From JALYLC01 sp963743275 (GTDB lineage: Bacteria; Actinomycetota; Thermoleophilia; Gaiellales; JALYLC01), in contig CAVUPB010000008.1 in NCBI GenBank assembly GCA_963743275.1, positions 310,001 to 374,000 of the forward strand: a stretch of DNA of 64,000 nt. The letters run 5' to 3'. The notes beneath the pieces are model-generated. The model had not been told where the DNA came from and searched no databases. It saw nothing but the letters and a program-made list of their open reading frames with translations. The position numbers were made by a program, and so were the translations under genes. Of the stretch, positions 34,284-42,654 are shown in pieces (position 1 is the stretch's first letter; each line of letters starts with the position of its first letter).

Positions 34284-36416
34284 TCAGGCGTGCCCGTGCC
34301 CGAAGGAGATGGCGGGCAGCAGCCGGCCGAGCGGCCGCGGCAGCCACCAGGCCCAGGGGCCGAGCAGCCGCAGCGCGACCGGGATCAGCACCAGGCGTAC
34401 GAGCAGCGCGTCGAGCGCGACGGCGACGCCGAGGATGATGCCCATCTCCTTGGGCGGCAGCGGCCCCGAGATCGCGAACGTGAAGAAGACCGCGACCATC
34501 ACGACCGCGGCGGCCAGGATCACCCGGCCGGAGTGCGCGACTCCGCCGATCATCGCGTCGCGCGCGTCGCCGCCCGAGTGCTCGAGGTGCTCCTTGGCGG
34601 AGGCCAGCAGGAAGACGGTGTAGTCCATCGAGATCGCGAAGATCATCGCGAAGAAGAACACCGGACCCCAGGCGTCGAGGAAGCCCTGCGACTCGAAGCC
34701 GAGCAGCGAGGTCAGGTGGCCGTCCTGGAAGATGAGCCGGGCCACTCCGAAGGCCGCGCCGGTCGCGAGCAGGTTGGTGAGCACGCCGACGAGCGCGATC
34801 ACGGGAGCCTGGAGCGCGACGAGAAGCAGCAGGAAGCCGAGTGCGAGCACGACGCCGATCACGAGCGGGGTCGCGTTCGCCAGTTGCGTCTCGAGGTCGT
34901 GGTTCTCGGCGGCGGCGCCGCCGACGAGTGCGTCCGCGGGAAGCGTCGTGCGCAGGCGGTCGATCGTGCGGCCGACCGCGGGGTCCGACGGGTTCTGCCG
35001 CGGAATCGCCTGCACGAGCGCGAACCGCCCGTTGGCCGACGTCTGCGCCGGCATGACGGCGGCGATGCCCGGATCGGCCTTCGCGACCGCGCTCAGCGAC
35101 GCCGCGTCCGCGCTGGGCGCCACGAGCTGGAGCGCACCGGGAGCGCCGGCTCCGAACGCGGCCTGCACCTGGGTGTAGCCGATGCGCGAGCTGTCGCCTG
35201 CGGGGACGACCTTGATCGACGGCATGCCGGTCTTGAGGCCCGCGACGGGTGCGGCGAGCGCGAGCAGCAGGATGAGCGCGGGCACGCCGTAGCGCAGCGG
35301 CCGCGCCCAGATGCGCTCGGCCCAGCGCGCGAAGAACGGCGAGCGGTGCTCGCCCGAGTGCGCCCACGGCAGGGCCAGATTGTCGACCTTCGGCCCCAGT
35401 GCGCCGAGCACCGCCGGCAGCAGCGTGAGCGTCGCGGCGAGGATGAACGCGACCGCCACCATGATGCCGAGTGCCATCGAGCGGAAGGCCGGGCTCGGCA
35501 CGAGCATCACGGCCGAGAGCGAGATCAGTACCGTCACCCCCGAGAAGAGCACGGCCTTGCCGGCGGTGTCCATCGCGAGGCCCGCGGCTTCGGCCGGAGG
35601 CATCCCGCGCGCGAACATGCTCGCTCGATAGCGCACGACGATGAAGAGCGCGTAGTCGATGCCGAGAGCGAGCGCGAACATGAGCGCGAAGTTCATCGAC
35701 CAGATCGAGATGTCGGCTGCGAGCGTGCCGAGGTAGAGCACGCCGGCCGAGGCGATCAGCCCGATGATCGTGAGCATCAGCGGGAGGCTGGCCGCGACGA
35801 GCGAGCCGAACGCGATCAGGAGGATCGCGAGGGTCACGGGCCAGGAGAACAGCTCCGACTTCATCATCGCCGAGCGGTTCGCGGCGTTGAAGTCGGACCA
35901 CATGCCGGACGCGCCGGTGAGGTTGACCGAGACGTTCGCCGTGCCGAGATCGCGCAGCGGCCCCTTCAGCCGGTCGGCCGCGAGCACCATCTGCTTCGGG
36001 CTGCGCGCGGCGCCCGCCGTGACGATCGCGGTATGCCCGTCCCGGCTGATCGAGACGCCGGGCGACGGCGGCGTGACGCTCGCGACCGCCGGATCGGCCT
36101 TGACGAGCGCGGCGGCCTTCGCGGCGACGGCGGCGAAGGCCGGGTCGCCGGAGCGCAGCGAGGACGAGTGCAGGACGATCATGAGGCCGGTCGACGCGTT
36201 GCCTGCGAACTGCTTCTGGATGAGCGAGCGGGCGGCGACGGAATCCGAGCCCGTCGCCTCCCAGCCGGCGCCCGAGAGCGCCGTCTCGACGCGGGGCGCG
36301 AGGAAGCCGAGGCCCACCGCGACGACGATCCACGCGATCGCGACGGCGCGCGCGTGCGATGCGGAATAGCGGCCGAGCCGCCCGATGGGGCCCAGCTGAA
36401 TGCTCTCGGCGCTCAT
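34284..36416 (-). CDS. MMPL/RND-family transporter
   Basis: 710 residues from ATG 36416, which overlaps the stop of the DUF2892 gene (ATGA). Twelve membrane segments are arranged as two repeats of one plus five, each with a large extracytoplasmic loop, the MMPL layout. Motifs in the membrane are FALMFALALGIDYALFIVVRYR and FFFAMIFAISMDYTVFLLASAKEH, with the Asp-Tyr pair used for proton coupling. It ends in a His-rich tail (SFGHGHA). Members export lipids or small toxic compounds. It is co-transcribed with DUF2892 and possibly the ArsR gene. Confidence 0.92.
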   Translation of the reverse strand: MSAESIQLGPIGRLGRYSASHARAVAIAWIVVAVGLGFLAPRVETALSGAGWEATGSDSVAARSLIQKQFAGNASTGLMIVLHSSSLRSGDPAFAAVAAKAAALVKADPAVASVTPPSPGVSISRDGHTAIVTAGAARSPKQMVLAADRLKGPLRDLGTANVSVNLTGASGMWSDFNAANRSAMMKSELFSWPVTLAILLIAFGSLVAASLPLMLTIIGLIASAGVLYLGTLAADISIWSMNFALMFALALGIDYALFIVVRYRASMFARGMPPAEAAGLAMDTAGKAVLFSGVTVLISLSAVMLVPSPAFRSMALGIMVAVAFILAATLTLLPAVLGALGPKVDNLALPWAHSGEHRSPFFARWAERIWARPLRYGVPALILLLALAAPVAGLKTGMPSIKVVPAGDSSRIGYTQVQAAFGAGAPGALQLVAPSADAASLSAVAKADPGIAAVMPAQTSANGRFALVQAIPRQNPSDPAVGRTIDRLRTTLPADALVGGAAAENHDLETQLANATPLVIGVVLALGFLLLLVALQAPVIALVGVLTNLLATGAAFGVARLIFQDGHLTSLLGFESQGFLDAWGPVFFFAMIFAISMDYTVFLLASAKEHLEHSGGDARDAMIGGVAHSGRVILAAAVVMVAVFFTFAISGPLPPKEMGIILGVAVALDALLVRLVLIPVALRLLGPWAWWLPRPLGRLLPAISFGHGHA

Positions 36417-36667
36417 CGCGCGCTCCCGCTCTCGAGGTGGAACAGCCTGCGCAGGACGAGCGACGCGACGCAGTCGCCGAACGCGACGAACGCGAGCTGG
36501 TTCACGCCCACGAACGCGCTCAGGAGCAGCCACCAGGGGCTGACGGCCGCGGCGAGCACGACCGAGACGAGGATCATCGTGCCGGCCATGGCGAAGAGGA
36601 CGCGCTCGAGCGGCCAGGCCGTCGCGGCGGGCTGCCGTGCGGGGCGCGCTGTCGTATGGGCGCTCAT
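36413..36667 (-). CDS. Small DUF2892 (YgaP transmembrane-type) membrane protein
   Basis: 84 residues from ATG 36667. After a short basic N-terminus it has two membrane segments (VLFAMAGTMILVSVVLAAAV; WWLLLSAFVGVNQLAFVAFGDC) ending near a Cys and an Arg-rich tail, the DUF2892/YgaP membrane-domain pattern. In E. coli YgaP this domain anchors a rhodanese and is controlled by an ArsR protein (YgaV) that responds to sulfide. Here the rhodanese is absent, but an ArsR gene lies upstream on the same strand, so a related reactive-sulfur context is possible. Confidence 0.85.
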   Translation of the reverse strand: MSAHTTARPARQPAATAWPLERVLFAMAGTMILVSVVLAAAVSPWWLLLSAFVGVNQLAFVAFGDCVASLVLRRLFHLESGSAR

Positions 36668-36817
36668 TGTGGGATCTCCGATCGAGTAGGGGCTGGTGGG
36701 TAACGGAAGCTCGCGCCCGCGCGCAGCCCGCGGACGCCCGCAAGGCCAGTGCCTGCCGAGCATCGCGGGAGAGGGCGCCGAGGGCATCGGCGGCAGCACG
36801 GTTCGTGGCTGCACGGA

Positions 36818-36827
36818 ACTACGTAGT
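36818..36827. promoter_or_regulatory. Palindrome ACTACGTAGT
   Basis: ACTACGTAGT is a perfect 10-bp palindrome just after the ArsR stop and 151 bp upstream of the DUF2892 start. Its core GTAGT/ACTAC also appears in the GTAGTTG...CAACTAC repeat in front of the ArsR gene. It may be a second ArsR operator that controls DUF2892-MMPL. The rest of the 165-bp gap shows nothing else. Confidence 0.45.
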
Positions 36828-36832
36828 CGCGG

Positions 36833-37216
36833 TCAGGTGCCATTGCGGTCTCCCGAAGCGGCAGGAGCCGCGCTGAGCCCGGAGGGCGCCGCGAGGATCT
36901 GGCCGAGCTCGGCGAACTGGCCCTGGAGGTCGCCGCAGACGATGTCGCAGAGCAGGAAGATCGAGTCGTCGGCGATCGAGTAGACGACGCTGTTGCCGCT
37001 CTTGCGGCGACCCACCACGCCTGCCCGGTGGAGTGCGGCGAGGTGCTTGGAGATGTTCTGCTGCGACGCCTCGAGCGCCTCGGCGAGCTCGCCGACACTG
37101 GCGTCGCCGGCGCGCAGCCGGTCGAGCAGGCGGATGCGCATCGGCTCTCCGATGAGGCGAAAGCGCTCTGCGACGAGGTCGACGAGCGCTGTGGGCGGTG
37201 TCTGGGGCATCGGCAT
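36833..37216 (-). CDS. ArsR/SmtB-family regulator with C-terminal Cys pair
   Basis: 127 residues from ATG 37216, preferred because AGAGGT lies 5-6 bases upstream; ATGs at 37231 and 37276 are possible. The winged helix is LRAGDASVGELAEALEASQQNISKHLAALHRAGVV and the wing is RRKSGNSVVYSI. The last helix holds two cysteines in LLCDIVCGDLQ, a likely thiol or metal sensor. It is divergent from thioredoxin-DUF302 and upstream of DUF2892-MMPL. The neighbours (thioredoxin, YgaP-type protein) favour sensing of oxidants, persulfides or metals. Confidence 0.88.
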   Translation of the reverse strand: MPMPQTPPTALVDLVAERFRLIGEPMRIRLLDRLRAGDASVGELAEALEASQQNISKHLAALHRAGVVGRRKSGNSVVYSIADDSIFLLCDIVCGDLQGQFAELGQILAAPSGLSAAPAASGDRNGT

Positions 37217-37251
37217 CAGGACCTCTGCCATGGAATATACTATAAAAGCAC

Positions 37252-37280
37252 GTAGTTGTATAGTTTGTCTTGCCAACTAC
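37252..37280. promoter_or_regulatory. Inverted repeat GTAGTTG-N15-CAACTAC, candidate ArsR operator
   Basis: The arms GTAGTTG (37252-37258) and CAACTAC (37274-37280) are a perfect 7-bp inverted repeat. Between them lies TATAGT (37259-37264), which is a fair -10 element for the thioredoxin gene, and ACTATA on the other side can serve the divergent ArsR gene. This AT-rich spot contrasts sharply with the surroundings. Binding here would block both promoters. Confidence 0.6.
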
Positions 37281-37295
37281 ACCAGGAGCTCCGAG

Positions 37296-37637
37296 ATGCA
37301 GCCCGTCACCATCACCGCCGACCGCTTCGAGCCGGACGTCCTCGACTCGGAGATCCCGGTCCTCATCGACTTCTGGGCCCCGTGGTGCGCCCCGTGTCGT
37401 GCGGTCGCGCCCGTGCTCGATCAGATTGCCGCCGAGTACGACGGCCGCCTCACGGTCGCGAAGGTCAACATCGACGAGGTGCCGAGCATCGCGCAGGCCT
37501 TCAACGTCCAGTCGATCCCGACGATCGTCGTCGTGCACGGCCGCAAGGTCGTCGCAGCGACGATGGGTGCCATGCCCCGCGACGCCCTCGTGCGGACGCT
37601 CGGGCTCGATCTCCTCGTCGCGCCCGCCGGTGCCTGA
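37296..37637 (+). CDS. trxA: Thioredoxin
   Basis: 113 residues from ATG 37296, with AGGAG 8 bases upstream. The fold and active site are clear: VLIDFWAPWCAPCRAVAPVLDQIA contains the variant WCAPC redox motif (WCGPC in most thioredoxins), and VQSIPTIVVVHGRKV contains the cis-Pro. It should reduce disulfides or persulfides in the cytosol. The gene is first in a two-gene operon with a DUF302 protein and divergent from an ArsR regulator, suggesting stress-controlled expression apart from the housekeeping thioredoxin. Confidence 0.93.
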   Translation: MQPVTITADRFEPDVLDSEIPVLIDFWAPWCAPCRAVAPVLDQIAAEYDGRLTVAKVNIDEVPSIAQAFNVQSIPTIVVVHGRKVVAATMGAMPRDALVRTLGLDLLVAPAGA

Positions 37638-37638
37638 C

Positions 37639-38031
37639 ATGGAGACGTCTGCCTACGCCATCACGTGCTCGCTCGACGCGCCGTTCGACGAGGCCGTCGA
37701 GCGCGTGACGGCCGCCCTCGCACAGGAGGGCTTCGGGATCGTGTCGACGATCGACGTCCAGGCGACCATGCAGAAGAAGCTCGGCGTCGTGATCGAGCCG
37801 CACGTCATCCTCGGCGCCTGCAATCCCGAGCTCGCCCGGCGCGGACTGGCGATCGAGCCCGATCTCGGGGTGCTCCTGCCGTGCAACGTCGTCGTCCGCC
37901 AGACTGGCGAGCAGATTGCGATCGCTGCGATGGAGCCGGTCGCCGCAATGGCGATCGCATCCAACCCGGCTCTCGAGCCGCTCGCGCTCGAGGCGCGCGA
38001 ACGCATCGAGCGCGCCGTCGCGAGTCTCTGA
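37639..38031 (+). CDS. DUF302 domain protein
   Basis: 130 residues from ATG 37639, 1 bp after the thioredoxin stop. A single DUF302 domain is seen: FDEAVERVTAALAQEGFGIVSTIDVQATMQKKLG at the start and ILGACNPELARRGLAIEPDLGVLLPCNVVVRQ with two conserved cysteines. DUF302 proteins have a TATA-box-like alpha/beta fold and no proven activity, and they often accompany thioredoxin or ArsR genes. A strong hairpin follows the stop, so the operon ends here. Confidence 0.9.
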   Translation: METSAYAITCSLDAPFDEAVERVTAALAQEGFGIVSTIDVQATMQKKLGVVIEPHVILGACNPELARRGLAIEPDLGVLLPCNVVVRQTGEQIAIAAMEPVAAMAIASNPALEPLALEARERIERAVASL

Positions 38032-38057
38032 GGCCTCGGCGGCCCGCCGCACGGCTC

Positions 38058-38099
38058 GTGCTCCGTCCCGGAGGTCACGTGATCTCCGGGACGGAGCAC
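38058..38099 (+). terminator. Strong hairpin after thioredoxin-DUF302 operon
   Basis: GTGCTCCGTCCCGGAG (38058-38073) and CTCCGGGACGGAGCAC (38084-38099) are a perfect 16-bp inverted repeat with a 10-nt loop, beginning 26 bp after the DUF302 stop. No T-run follows, which is common for terminators in GC-rich actinobacteria. Confidence 0.8.
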
Positions 38100-38136
38100 T
38101 AGGCTGCCGGGACGCTCTGCGAGGCCGGAGGTGAAG

Positions 38137-39279
38137 GTGAGCGCGCGATCGGTGCGGCGGAGGGCGATCCTGTGCGCAGCGGTGTTGACAGTCGTCGCCG
38201 CGAGCTCCTCGCAGGCCGCGCCCGCGAACCCCGGCGCGACCTGGCAGAAGGTCTCCCCGGCAAGCGTGGGCCTCGACCCGGTGAAGCTCGGGCAGATCGC
38301 CGCGCAGGCCCGGAGGGGCCGGTCGAACTGCCTGGTCGTCGTGCGCGACGGCAAGCTCGCGGGCGAGTGGTACTTCCACGGCACCGGGCCCACGACGGCG
38401 CAGGACGTGTTCTCGGCGACGAAGTCGTTCGCGAGCACGCTCGTCGGCATCGCCCAGGACGAGGGCGACCTCCGCATCTCCGACCGCGCCTCGCGCTGGA
38501 TCCCGCAGTGGAAGGGCACGAAGTCCGAGGCGGTCACGCTGCGGCAGCTGCTGAGCATGGACTCGGGCCGTGCCTGGGACGTCGTCACCGACTACCTGCG
38601 GCTGCTCGGCGCGCGCGACCGCACCTCGTTCGCGATCGGCCTCGGCCAGGCGGCGGCGCCCGGGACGGTCTGGGCCTACAACAACTCGGCGGTGCAGACG
38701 CTCGACCGCGTGCTTGCGAATGCGACCCGCACGGACGTCGCGGAGTTCGCAGACCGGCACATCTTCGCGCCGCTCGGCATGACGCACACGGCGATGGCGA
38801 CCGACGGGGCGGGCAACGCGCAGCTCTTCGAGGGCATCCACTCGACCTGCCGGGACATGGCGCGGTTCGGGGTGCTGATGCTGAACCACGGGCGCTGGGG
38901 CGGCCGGCAGATCGTGTCGCGGAGCTTCGTCGACGCGGCCACCGGGCGCCCGTCGTCACCGCTCAACGCCGCCTACGGCTATCTCTGGTGGCTCAACCGC
39001 GAGGGCGTGATCGCGAGCGTCACCGCGGCGACCAGCATCGGCGCCGTGCAGCAGGGCGACGTCGAGCGGGGCCGGATGGTGCCCGGGGCGCCGCCGTCGA
39101 TGTACTGGGCGCTCGGTCTCGGCAACCAGCTCATCCAGATCGACCCGGGCTCGAGGACCGTCGTCGTGCGGCTCGGCTCGGCCGCGGCGATCCCGTTGCC
39201 GCCCACGTTCGGGCCCGCCGAGGCGAGCCGGGTCGTGACCGAGGCCGTCGTCGCGAAGCAGGCGGCGGCCCTGCCGTAA
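38137..39279 (+). CDS. Secreted serine hydrolase, class C beta-lactamase family
   Basis: 380 residues from GTG 38137, preferred over GTG 38131 because GGAGG then lies 5 bases upstream. A signal peptide (RRAILCAAVLTVVAASSSQAAP) precedes the mature protein. The catalytic Ser-x-x-Lys is in DVFSATKSFASTLVGIAQD, the Tyr-x-Asn in TVWAYNNSAVQTLD. The family includes DD-peptidases, esterases and 6-aminohexanoate hydrolases, and true beta-lactamase activity is not implied. It is monocistronic, behind the hairpin that closes the previous operon. Confidence 0.87.
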   Translation: MSARSVRRRAILCAAVLTVVAASSSQAAPANPGATWQKVSPASVGLDPVKLGQIAAQARRGRSNCLVVVRDGKLAGEWYFHGTGPTTAQDVFSATKSFASTLVGIAQDEGDLRISDRASRWIPQWKGTKSEAVTLRQLLSMDSGRAWDVVTDYLRLLGARDRTSFAIGLGQAAAPGTVWAYNNSAVQTLDRVLANATRTDVAEFADRHIFAPLGMTHTAMATDGAGNAQLFEGIHSTCRDMARFGVLMLNHGRWGGRQIVSRSFVDAATGRPSSPLNAAYGYLWWLNREGVIASVTAATSIGAVQQGDVERGRMVPGAPPSMYWALGLGNQLIQIDPGSRTVVVRLGSAAAIPLPPTFGPAEASRVVTEAVVAKQAAALP

Positions 39280-39288
39280 GCTCGGCGC

Positions 39289-40134
39289 ATGGCCGAGCTG
39301 CTGTCCTGGAGCGTCGAGCGAGACGGCGACGCCGTCATCGTCACGTGCCCGGAGCCGCTGCGCTACGCGAGCGAGAGCCCGCCCGAGTGGATGGGGAGGT
39401 GCGCATCCGCCCTGCGCGACGAGCTGCGGCGGCTCGAGATCGGCGACGGCACGATCCTCGAGGCGACGCTGACGGACGACCCGCCGCTTGGCGCCGATCT
39501 CGCGGACATCCTCCTCTCCACCGTCGGCGTGCCGGAATCCCAGGTGCACGCCGGGGTGCGGCTGCGGCGCAAGCCGGGCGCGGGCGGCGGCGTCAGCCAG
39601 CATTACCGGCGCCTGCCGGTCGCCGTCGCCGGGAGCGACGACGGCGAGCAGCCACTCGCCGCCGTCACCGTCGCCCTCGGCGACGGTCACGAGCTCGAGA
39701 CGGCGCGCGAGGTGTGGCTCGCCGCGCGCCGGGCCGTGGTCGCCGCGCTCCCGGAAGGTCCGGCCGCGCCACCCGGCGCCATCGGCCTGCGCGTCCGCCT
39801 CACGACCGGCCCGGGCCGCCTGCGCGGCAGCGTCGACCTGATCAAGAAGCTGCTCGACGGCGCCTGCGCGTCGCTTCACGTCTACGCCGGCGCGAACCTC
39901 GGCGAGGTCGCGCAGCGCCTCGCGCGCGAGCTCGGCGAGGACGCCGAGGCGATGAGCTCGCTGGCGGCGTCGCCGCGCGGCGCGCTGCTCGGGCCCTGCG
40001 ACTGCTTCCGGCTCGTCGGCGAGCGGGTGCAGGTGAGTCCCGCCGACGACCGCATCCGCGCTCTCGATGTGACCGTGCTGCCCGGCCCCGAGATGCGCCT
40101 CGAGATCGAGCTGCGCGCGCTCCCGGCCGGGTGA
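39289..40134 (+). CDS. Hypothetical protein, function unknown
   Basis: 281 residues. It is soluble, with no signal peptide or membrane helix. Alternating strands and helices are rich in Asp, Glu and Arg (SWSVERDGDAVIVTCPEPLRYA; SVDLIKKLLDGACASLHVYAGAN). The segment GALLGPCDCFRLVGERVQVSPADDR and the N-terminal half hint at a two-domain endonuclease-like fold sometimes found in uncharacterised actinobacterial proteins, but I see no diagnostic motif. The start is 9 bp after the serine hydrolase stop, so it may be co-transcribed with it. Convergent with the aldo/keto reductase gene. Confidence 0.7.
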   Translation: MAELLSWSVERDGDAVIVTCPEPLRYASESPPEWMGRCASALRDELRRLEIGDGTILEATLTDDPPLGADLADILLSTVGVPESQVHAGVRLRRKPGAGGGVSQHYRRLPVAVAGSDDGEQPLAAVTVALGDGHELETAREVWLAARRAVVAALPEGPAAPPGAIGLRVRLTTGPGRLRGSVDLIKKLLDGACASLHVYAGANLGEVAQRLARELGEDAEAMSSLAASPRGALLGPCDCFRLVGERVQVSPADDRIRALDVTVLPGPEMRLEIELRALPAG

Positions 40135-40137
40135 CGG

Positions 40138-41076
40138 CTACGTCGAGGAGGCCATCGTGAGGCGCTCCAGCTCGTCACGGCCGAGCGCGAGATCGGCCAT
40201 CGGCAGCAGCTCGGCGAGCTGCTCGGGCGTGCGCGCGCTGGCGATCGGCGCAACCACGGTGGGCTGCGCCGCCAGCCAGGCGAGCGCGACCGCGGAGACC
40301 GTCGTCCCGTGGTCGGCGGCGAGCGTGTCGAGGACGTCGAGGACGGCGAGCCCGCGCTCGTCGAGATAGCCGCGCGCGGCGCCCGCCCTGGGCGAGCCCG
40401 TGTCCGGGCCGCCGATGCGGTACTTGCCCGTGAGGAAGCCGCTCGCGAGAGCGAAGTACGGCAGGCAGCCGAGGCCCTCGCGCAGGCACAGATCGGCGAG
40501 CGCGCCCTCGTAGCCGTTGCGGTGCATGAGGTTGTAGTGGGGCTGGACGGCGGCGTAGGCCGGCAGCTCGCTGTCGCGCGCCAGCGCGAGCGCCTCCGCC
40601 AGGCGTGGCGCGCTGTGGTTGGACGCGCCGATGTGCCGCACCTTGCCCTCGCGGATGAGCTCGCCGAAGGCAGCGAGCGTGTGCGCGAGCGGCGTCCGGT
40701 CGTCGTCGATGTGCGCGTAGTAGAGGTCGATGCGATCGGTGCCCAGGCGAGCGAGCGATGCCTCCGCGGCGCGGCGGATCGTCGCCGGCGAGAGTCCCTC
40801 GGCACCGGGTGCCTGGCCGACCTTCGTCGCGATCACCATGTCGTCGCGGTTGCCGCGCGCGGCCATCCAGTCGCCGATGATCGTCTCCGACTCTCCGCCC
40901 CGGTTGCCGGGCACCCACGAGGAGTAGCTGTCTGCCGTGTCGAGGAAGTTGCCGCCGGCGGCCGCGAAGGCGTCGAGCACCGCGAACGACTCCTCCTCGT
41001 TGATCGTCCACCCGAAGATGTTGGTGCCGAGGCAGAGCGGCGAGACCCTGAGATCCGTCGCTCCGATCGCCCGCAT
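40138..41076 (-). CDS. Aldo/keto reductase
   Basis: 312 residues, a full (beta/alpha)8 AKR. The catalytic tetrad is visible: Asp and Tyr in NFLDTADSYSSW, Lys in MVIATKVGQ, and the His position is taken by YYAHIDDD. NADPH-binding residues are in SARTPEQLAELL near the end. It reduces aldehydes or ketones. The start shares one base with the MFS stop (TGATG), so both are made from the same transcript, which probably begins at the element at 42574-42600. Confidence 0.92.
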   Translation of the reverse strand: MRAIGATDLRVSPLCLGTNIFGWTINEEESFAVLDAFAAAGGNFLDTADSYSSWVPGNRGGESETIIGDWMAARGNRDDMVIATKVGQAPGAEGLSPATIRRAAEASLARLGTDRIDLYYAHIDDDRTPLAHTLAAFGELIREGKVRHIGASNHSAPRLAEALALARDSELPAYAAVQPHYNLMHRNGYEGALADLCLREGLGCLPYFALASGFLTGKYRIGGPDTGSPRAGAARGYLDERGLAVLDVLDTLAADHGTTVSAVALAWLAAQPTVVAPIASARTPEQLAELLPMADLALGRDELERLTMASST

Positions 41077-42536
41077 CACGCGACGCCCGCGGGCTCGCGC
41101 GCGTCTGCGGCCATGGTCTCGTGCGCGCTCACGGGCGCGTGCGACGTGCGCAGCAGCAGGGCGCCGATGACGGCGGCCCCGAGCGCGAACAATGCGCCGA
41201 CGAGGAAGGCCAGGTGGTAGCCGCCGGTCAGCGCGGCGAGGTGGCGCTCGCCCTCGGAGGTCAGCGTGTCGCTGCGCGACGCCGCGAGGCTCGCGAGCAC
41301 TGCCAGGCCGAGCGCGCCGCCCATCATGAACGCGGTGTTGACGATGCCCGAGGCGAGTCCCGACTCCTCGGGCTCGACGTCGCTCATGGCCGCGAGCAGC
41401 ACCGGGTTGAACGCGATGCCGGCGCCGAAGCCGAGCAGGATCATGCTCGGCAGCACGTCCATGACGTAGTGGCCGTGGACGGGAGCGCGCGCGAGCCAGA
41501 GCAGCCCGATCGCGGCCACGAGCAGGCCGGCCGCGAGCGGCGGCTTGATGCCGAAGCGCATCACGAGCTTCGCGGAGACGCTCACCGACAGGACGCCCAT
41601 GACGATGTTGCCCGCCAGGAAGGCGAGCCCGACCTTGAGCGGGCTGTAGCCGAGCACGAGCTGCAGGTAGAGCGCCGAGAGGAAGAACCAGGCGAACATC
41701 GCTGCGGCCCACAGCACGGCGACGGTGTTCGCGATCGCGACGTTGCGCTTGCGGATCAGGCCGAGCGGCATGAGCGGCGAGCGTACGCGCGCCTCGATCG
41801 TGAGGAAGGCGCCCAGCAGCAGGACGGCGACGGCGAGCAGGCCGAGCGTCCGGCCGGACAGCCAGCCCTCCTGGTTGCCGTTGACGATCGCGTAGACGGC
41901 GAGCATCAGGGCCGCGGTCACCGTGACCGCGCCCGCGACGTCGAGCTTCGCCTCCGACTTCTGTCCGTGGCCCGCGGGCAGCAGCCGCAGCGACAGCGCG
42001 ACGACGATGAAGCCGATCGGGATGTTGACGAGGAAGATCCAGTGCCAGTCGAGCACGTCGGTGAGCACCCCGCCGAGCAGCACGCCGATCGACCCGCCGC
42101 CCGAGGCGACGAAGCCGAAGATGCCCATCGCCTTGGCGCGCTCGGCGGGCTCGGTGAAGAGGTTCATCGTCAGCGACAGCGACACGGCCGATGCGACCGC
42201 ACCGCCGAGGCCCTGCACGGCGCGCGCCGTGATCAGCGATTCCTGCGAGGTCGAGAGCCCGCAGGCCAGCGACGCGAGCGTGAAGAACGCGATGCCGCCC
42301 AGGAACAGGCGGCGATGCCCGTAGAGGTCGCCGAGGCGACCGCCCAGCAGCAGGAAGCCGCCGAACGTCAGCAGGTACGCATTGACGACCCACGCCAGGG
42401 ACGTCTCGGAGAAGCCGAGATCGCTGCGGATCGAAGGCAGCGCGACGTTGACGATCGTCGAGTCGAGAACGATCATGAGCGTGCCGAGACAGAGAACGAT
42501 CAGCGCGTACCAGCGTGTGCGACTGTCCAACGTCAT
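41076..42536 (-). CDS. MFS transporter, DHA2 (EmrB/QacA) type
   Basis: 486 residues with about 14 membrane segments. LDSTIVNVALPSIRSDLGFSETSLAWVVNAY in helix 1 and GGRLGDLYGHRRLFLGG (motif A) are diagnostic. It would export an organic toxin against protons. Unlike the two MFS genes with ArsR partners, this one is paired with an aldo/keto reductase (one-base overlap), and a promoter-like element (CGATGAGTTCT-N11-CGGTC) lies 38 bp upstream, shared with genes around the ECF sigma factor. This suggests control by that sigma factor. Confidence 0.92.
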   Translation of the reverse strand: MTLDSRTRWYALIVLCLGTLMIVLDSTIVNVALPSIRSDLGFSETSLAWVVNAYLLTFGGFLLLGGRLGDLYGHRRLFLGGIAFFTLASLACGLSTSQESLITARAVQGLGGAVASAVSLSLTMNLFTEPAERAKAMGIFGFVASGGGSIGVLLGGVLTDVLDWHWIFLVNIPIGFIVVALSLRLLPAGHGQKSEAKLDVAGAVTVTAALMLAVYAIVNGNQEGWLSGRTLGLLAVAVLLLGAFLTIEARVRSPLMPLGLIRKRNVAIANTVAVLWAAAMFAWFFLSALYLQLVLGYSPLKVGLAFLAGNIVMGVLSVSVSAKLVMRFGIKPPLAAGLLVAAIGLLWLARAPVHGHYVMDVLPSMILLGFGAGIAFNPVLLAAMSDVEPEESGLASGIVNTAFMMGGALGLAVLASLAASRSDTLTSEGERHLAALTGGYHLAFLVGALFALGAAVIGALLLRTSHAPVSAHETMAADAREPAGVA

Positions 42537-42573
42537 TCGGGCGGTTCCTTTCGTGAGCGCGGTTCGCAGGTTT

Positions 42574-42600
42574 GACCGGCTCCCTTGGGAGAACTCATCG
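42574..42600 (-). promoter_or_regulatory. Candidate ECF-sigma promoter of MFS-AKR operon
   Basis: On the minus strand CGATGAGTTCT (42600-42590), 11 bases, then CGGTC (42578-42574), 37 bases before the MFS ATG. The same bipartite element precedes the SRPBCC gene and, with small changes, the STAS gene. The MFS and STAS copies face apart, so together they make a perfect 10-bp dyad, AACTCATCGG-N15-CCGATGAGTT (42592-42626). Confidence 0.72.
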
Positions 42601-42617
42601 GTGGCCGACGGGATTCC

Positions 42618-42644
42618 CGATGAGTTTCGCTGCGATCGCCCGTC
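42618..42644 (+). promoter_or_regulatory. Candidate ECF-sigma promoter of the STAS gene
   Basis: CGATGAGTTTC (42618-42628), 11 bases, then CCGTC (42640-42644). It differs from the two minus-strand copies only at the end of the -35-like box and in one base of the -10-like box. Only 10 bases separate it from the STAS ATG at 42655, so the transcript would be leaderless or nearly so. Confidence 0.65.
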
Positions 42645-42654
42645 TTATGCGTAG

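Noticed and set aside
42592..42626. 10-bp dyad as a repressor operator
   Set aside because: The two arms are better explained as the -35 parts of two outward-facing ECF-type promoters, since the third copy at 44494-44504 occurs singly with the same N11-CGGTC extension.
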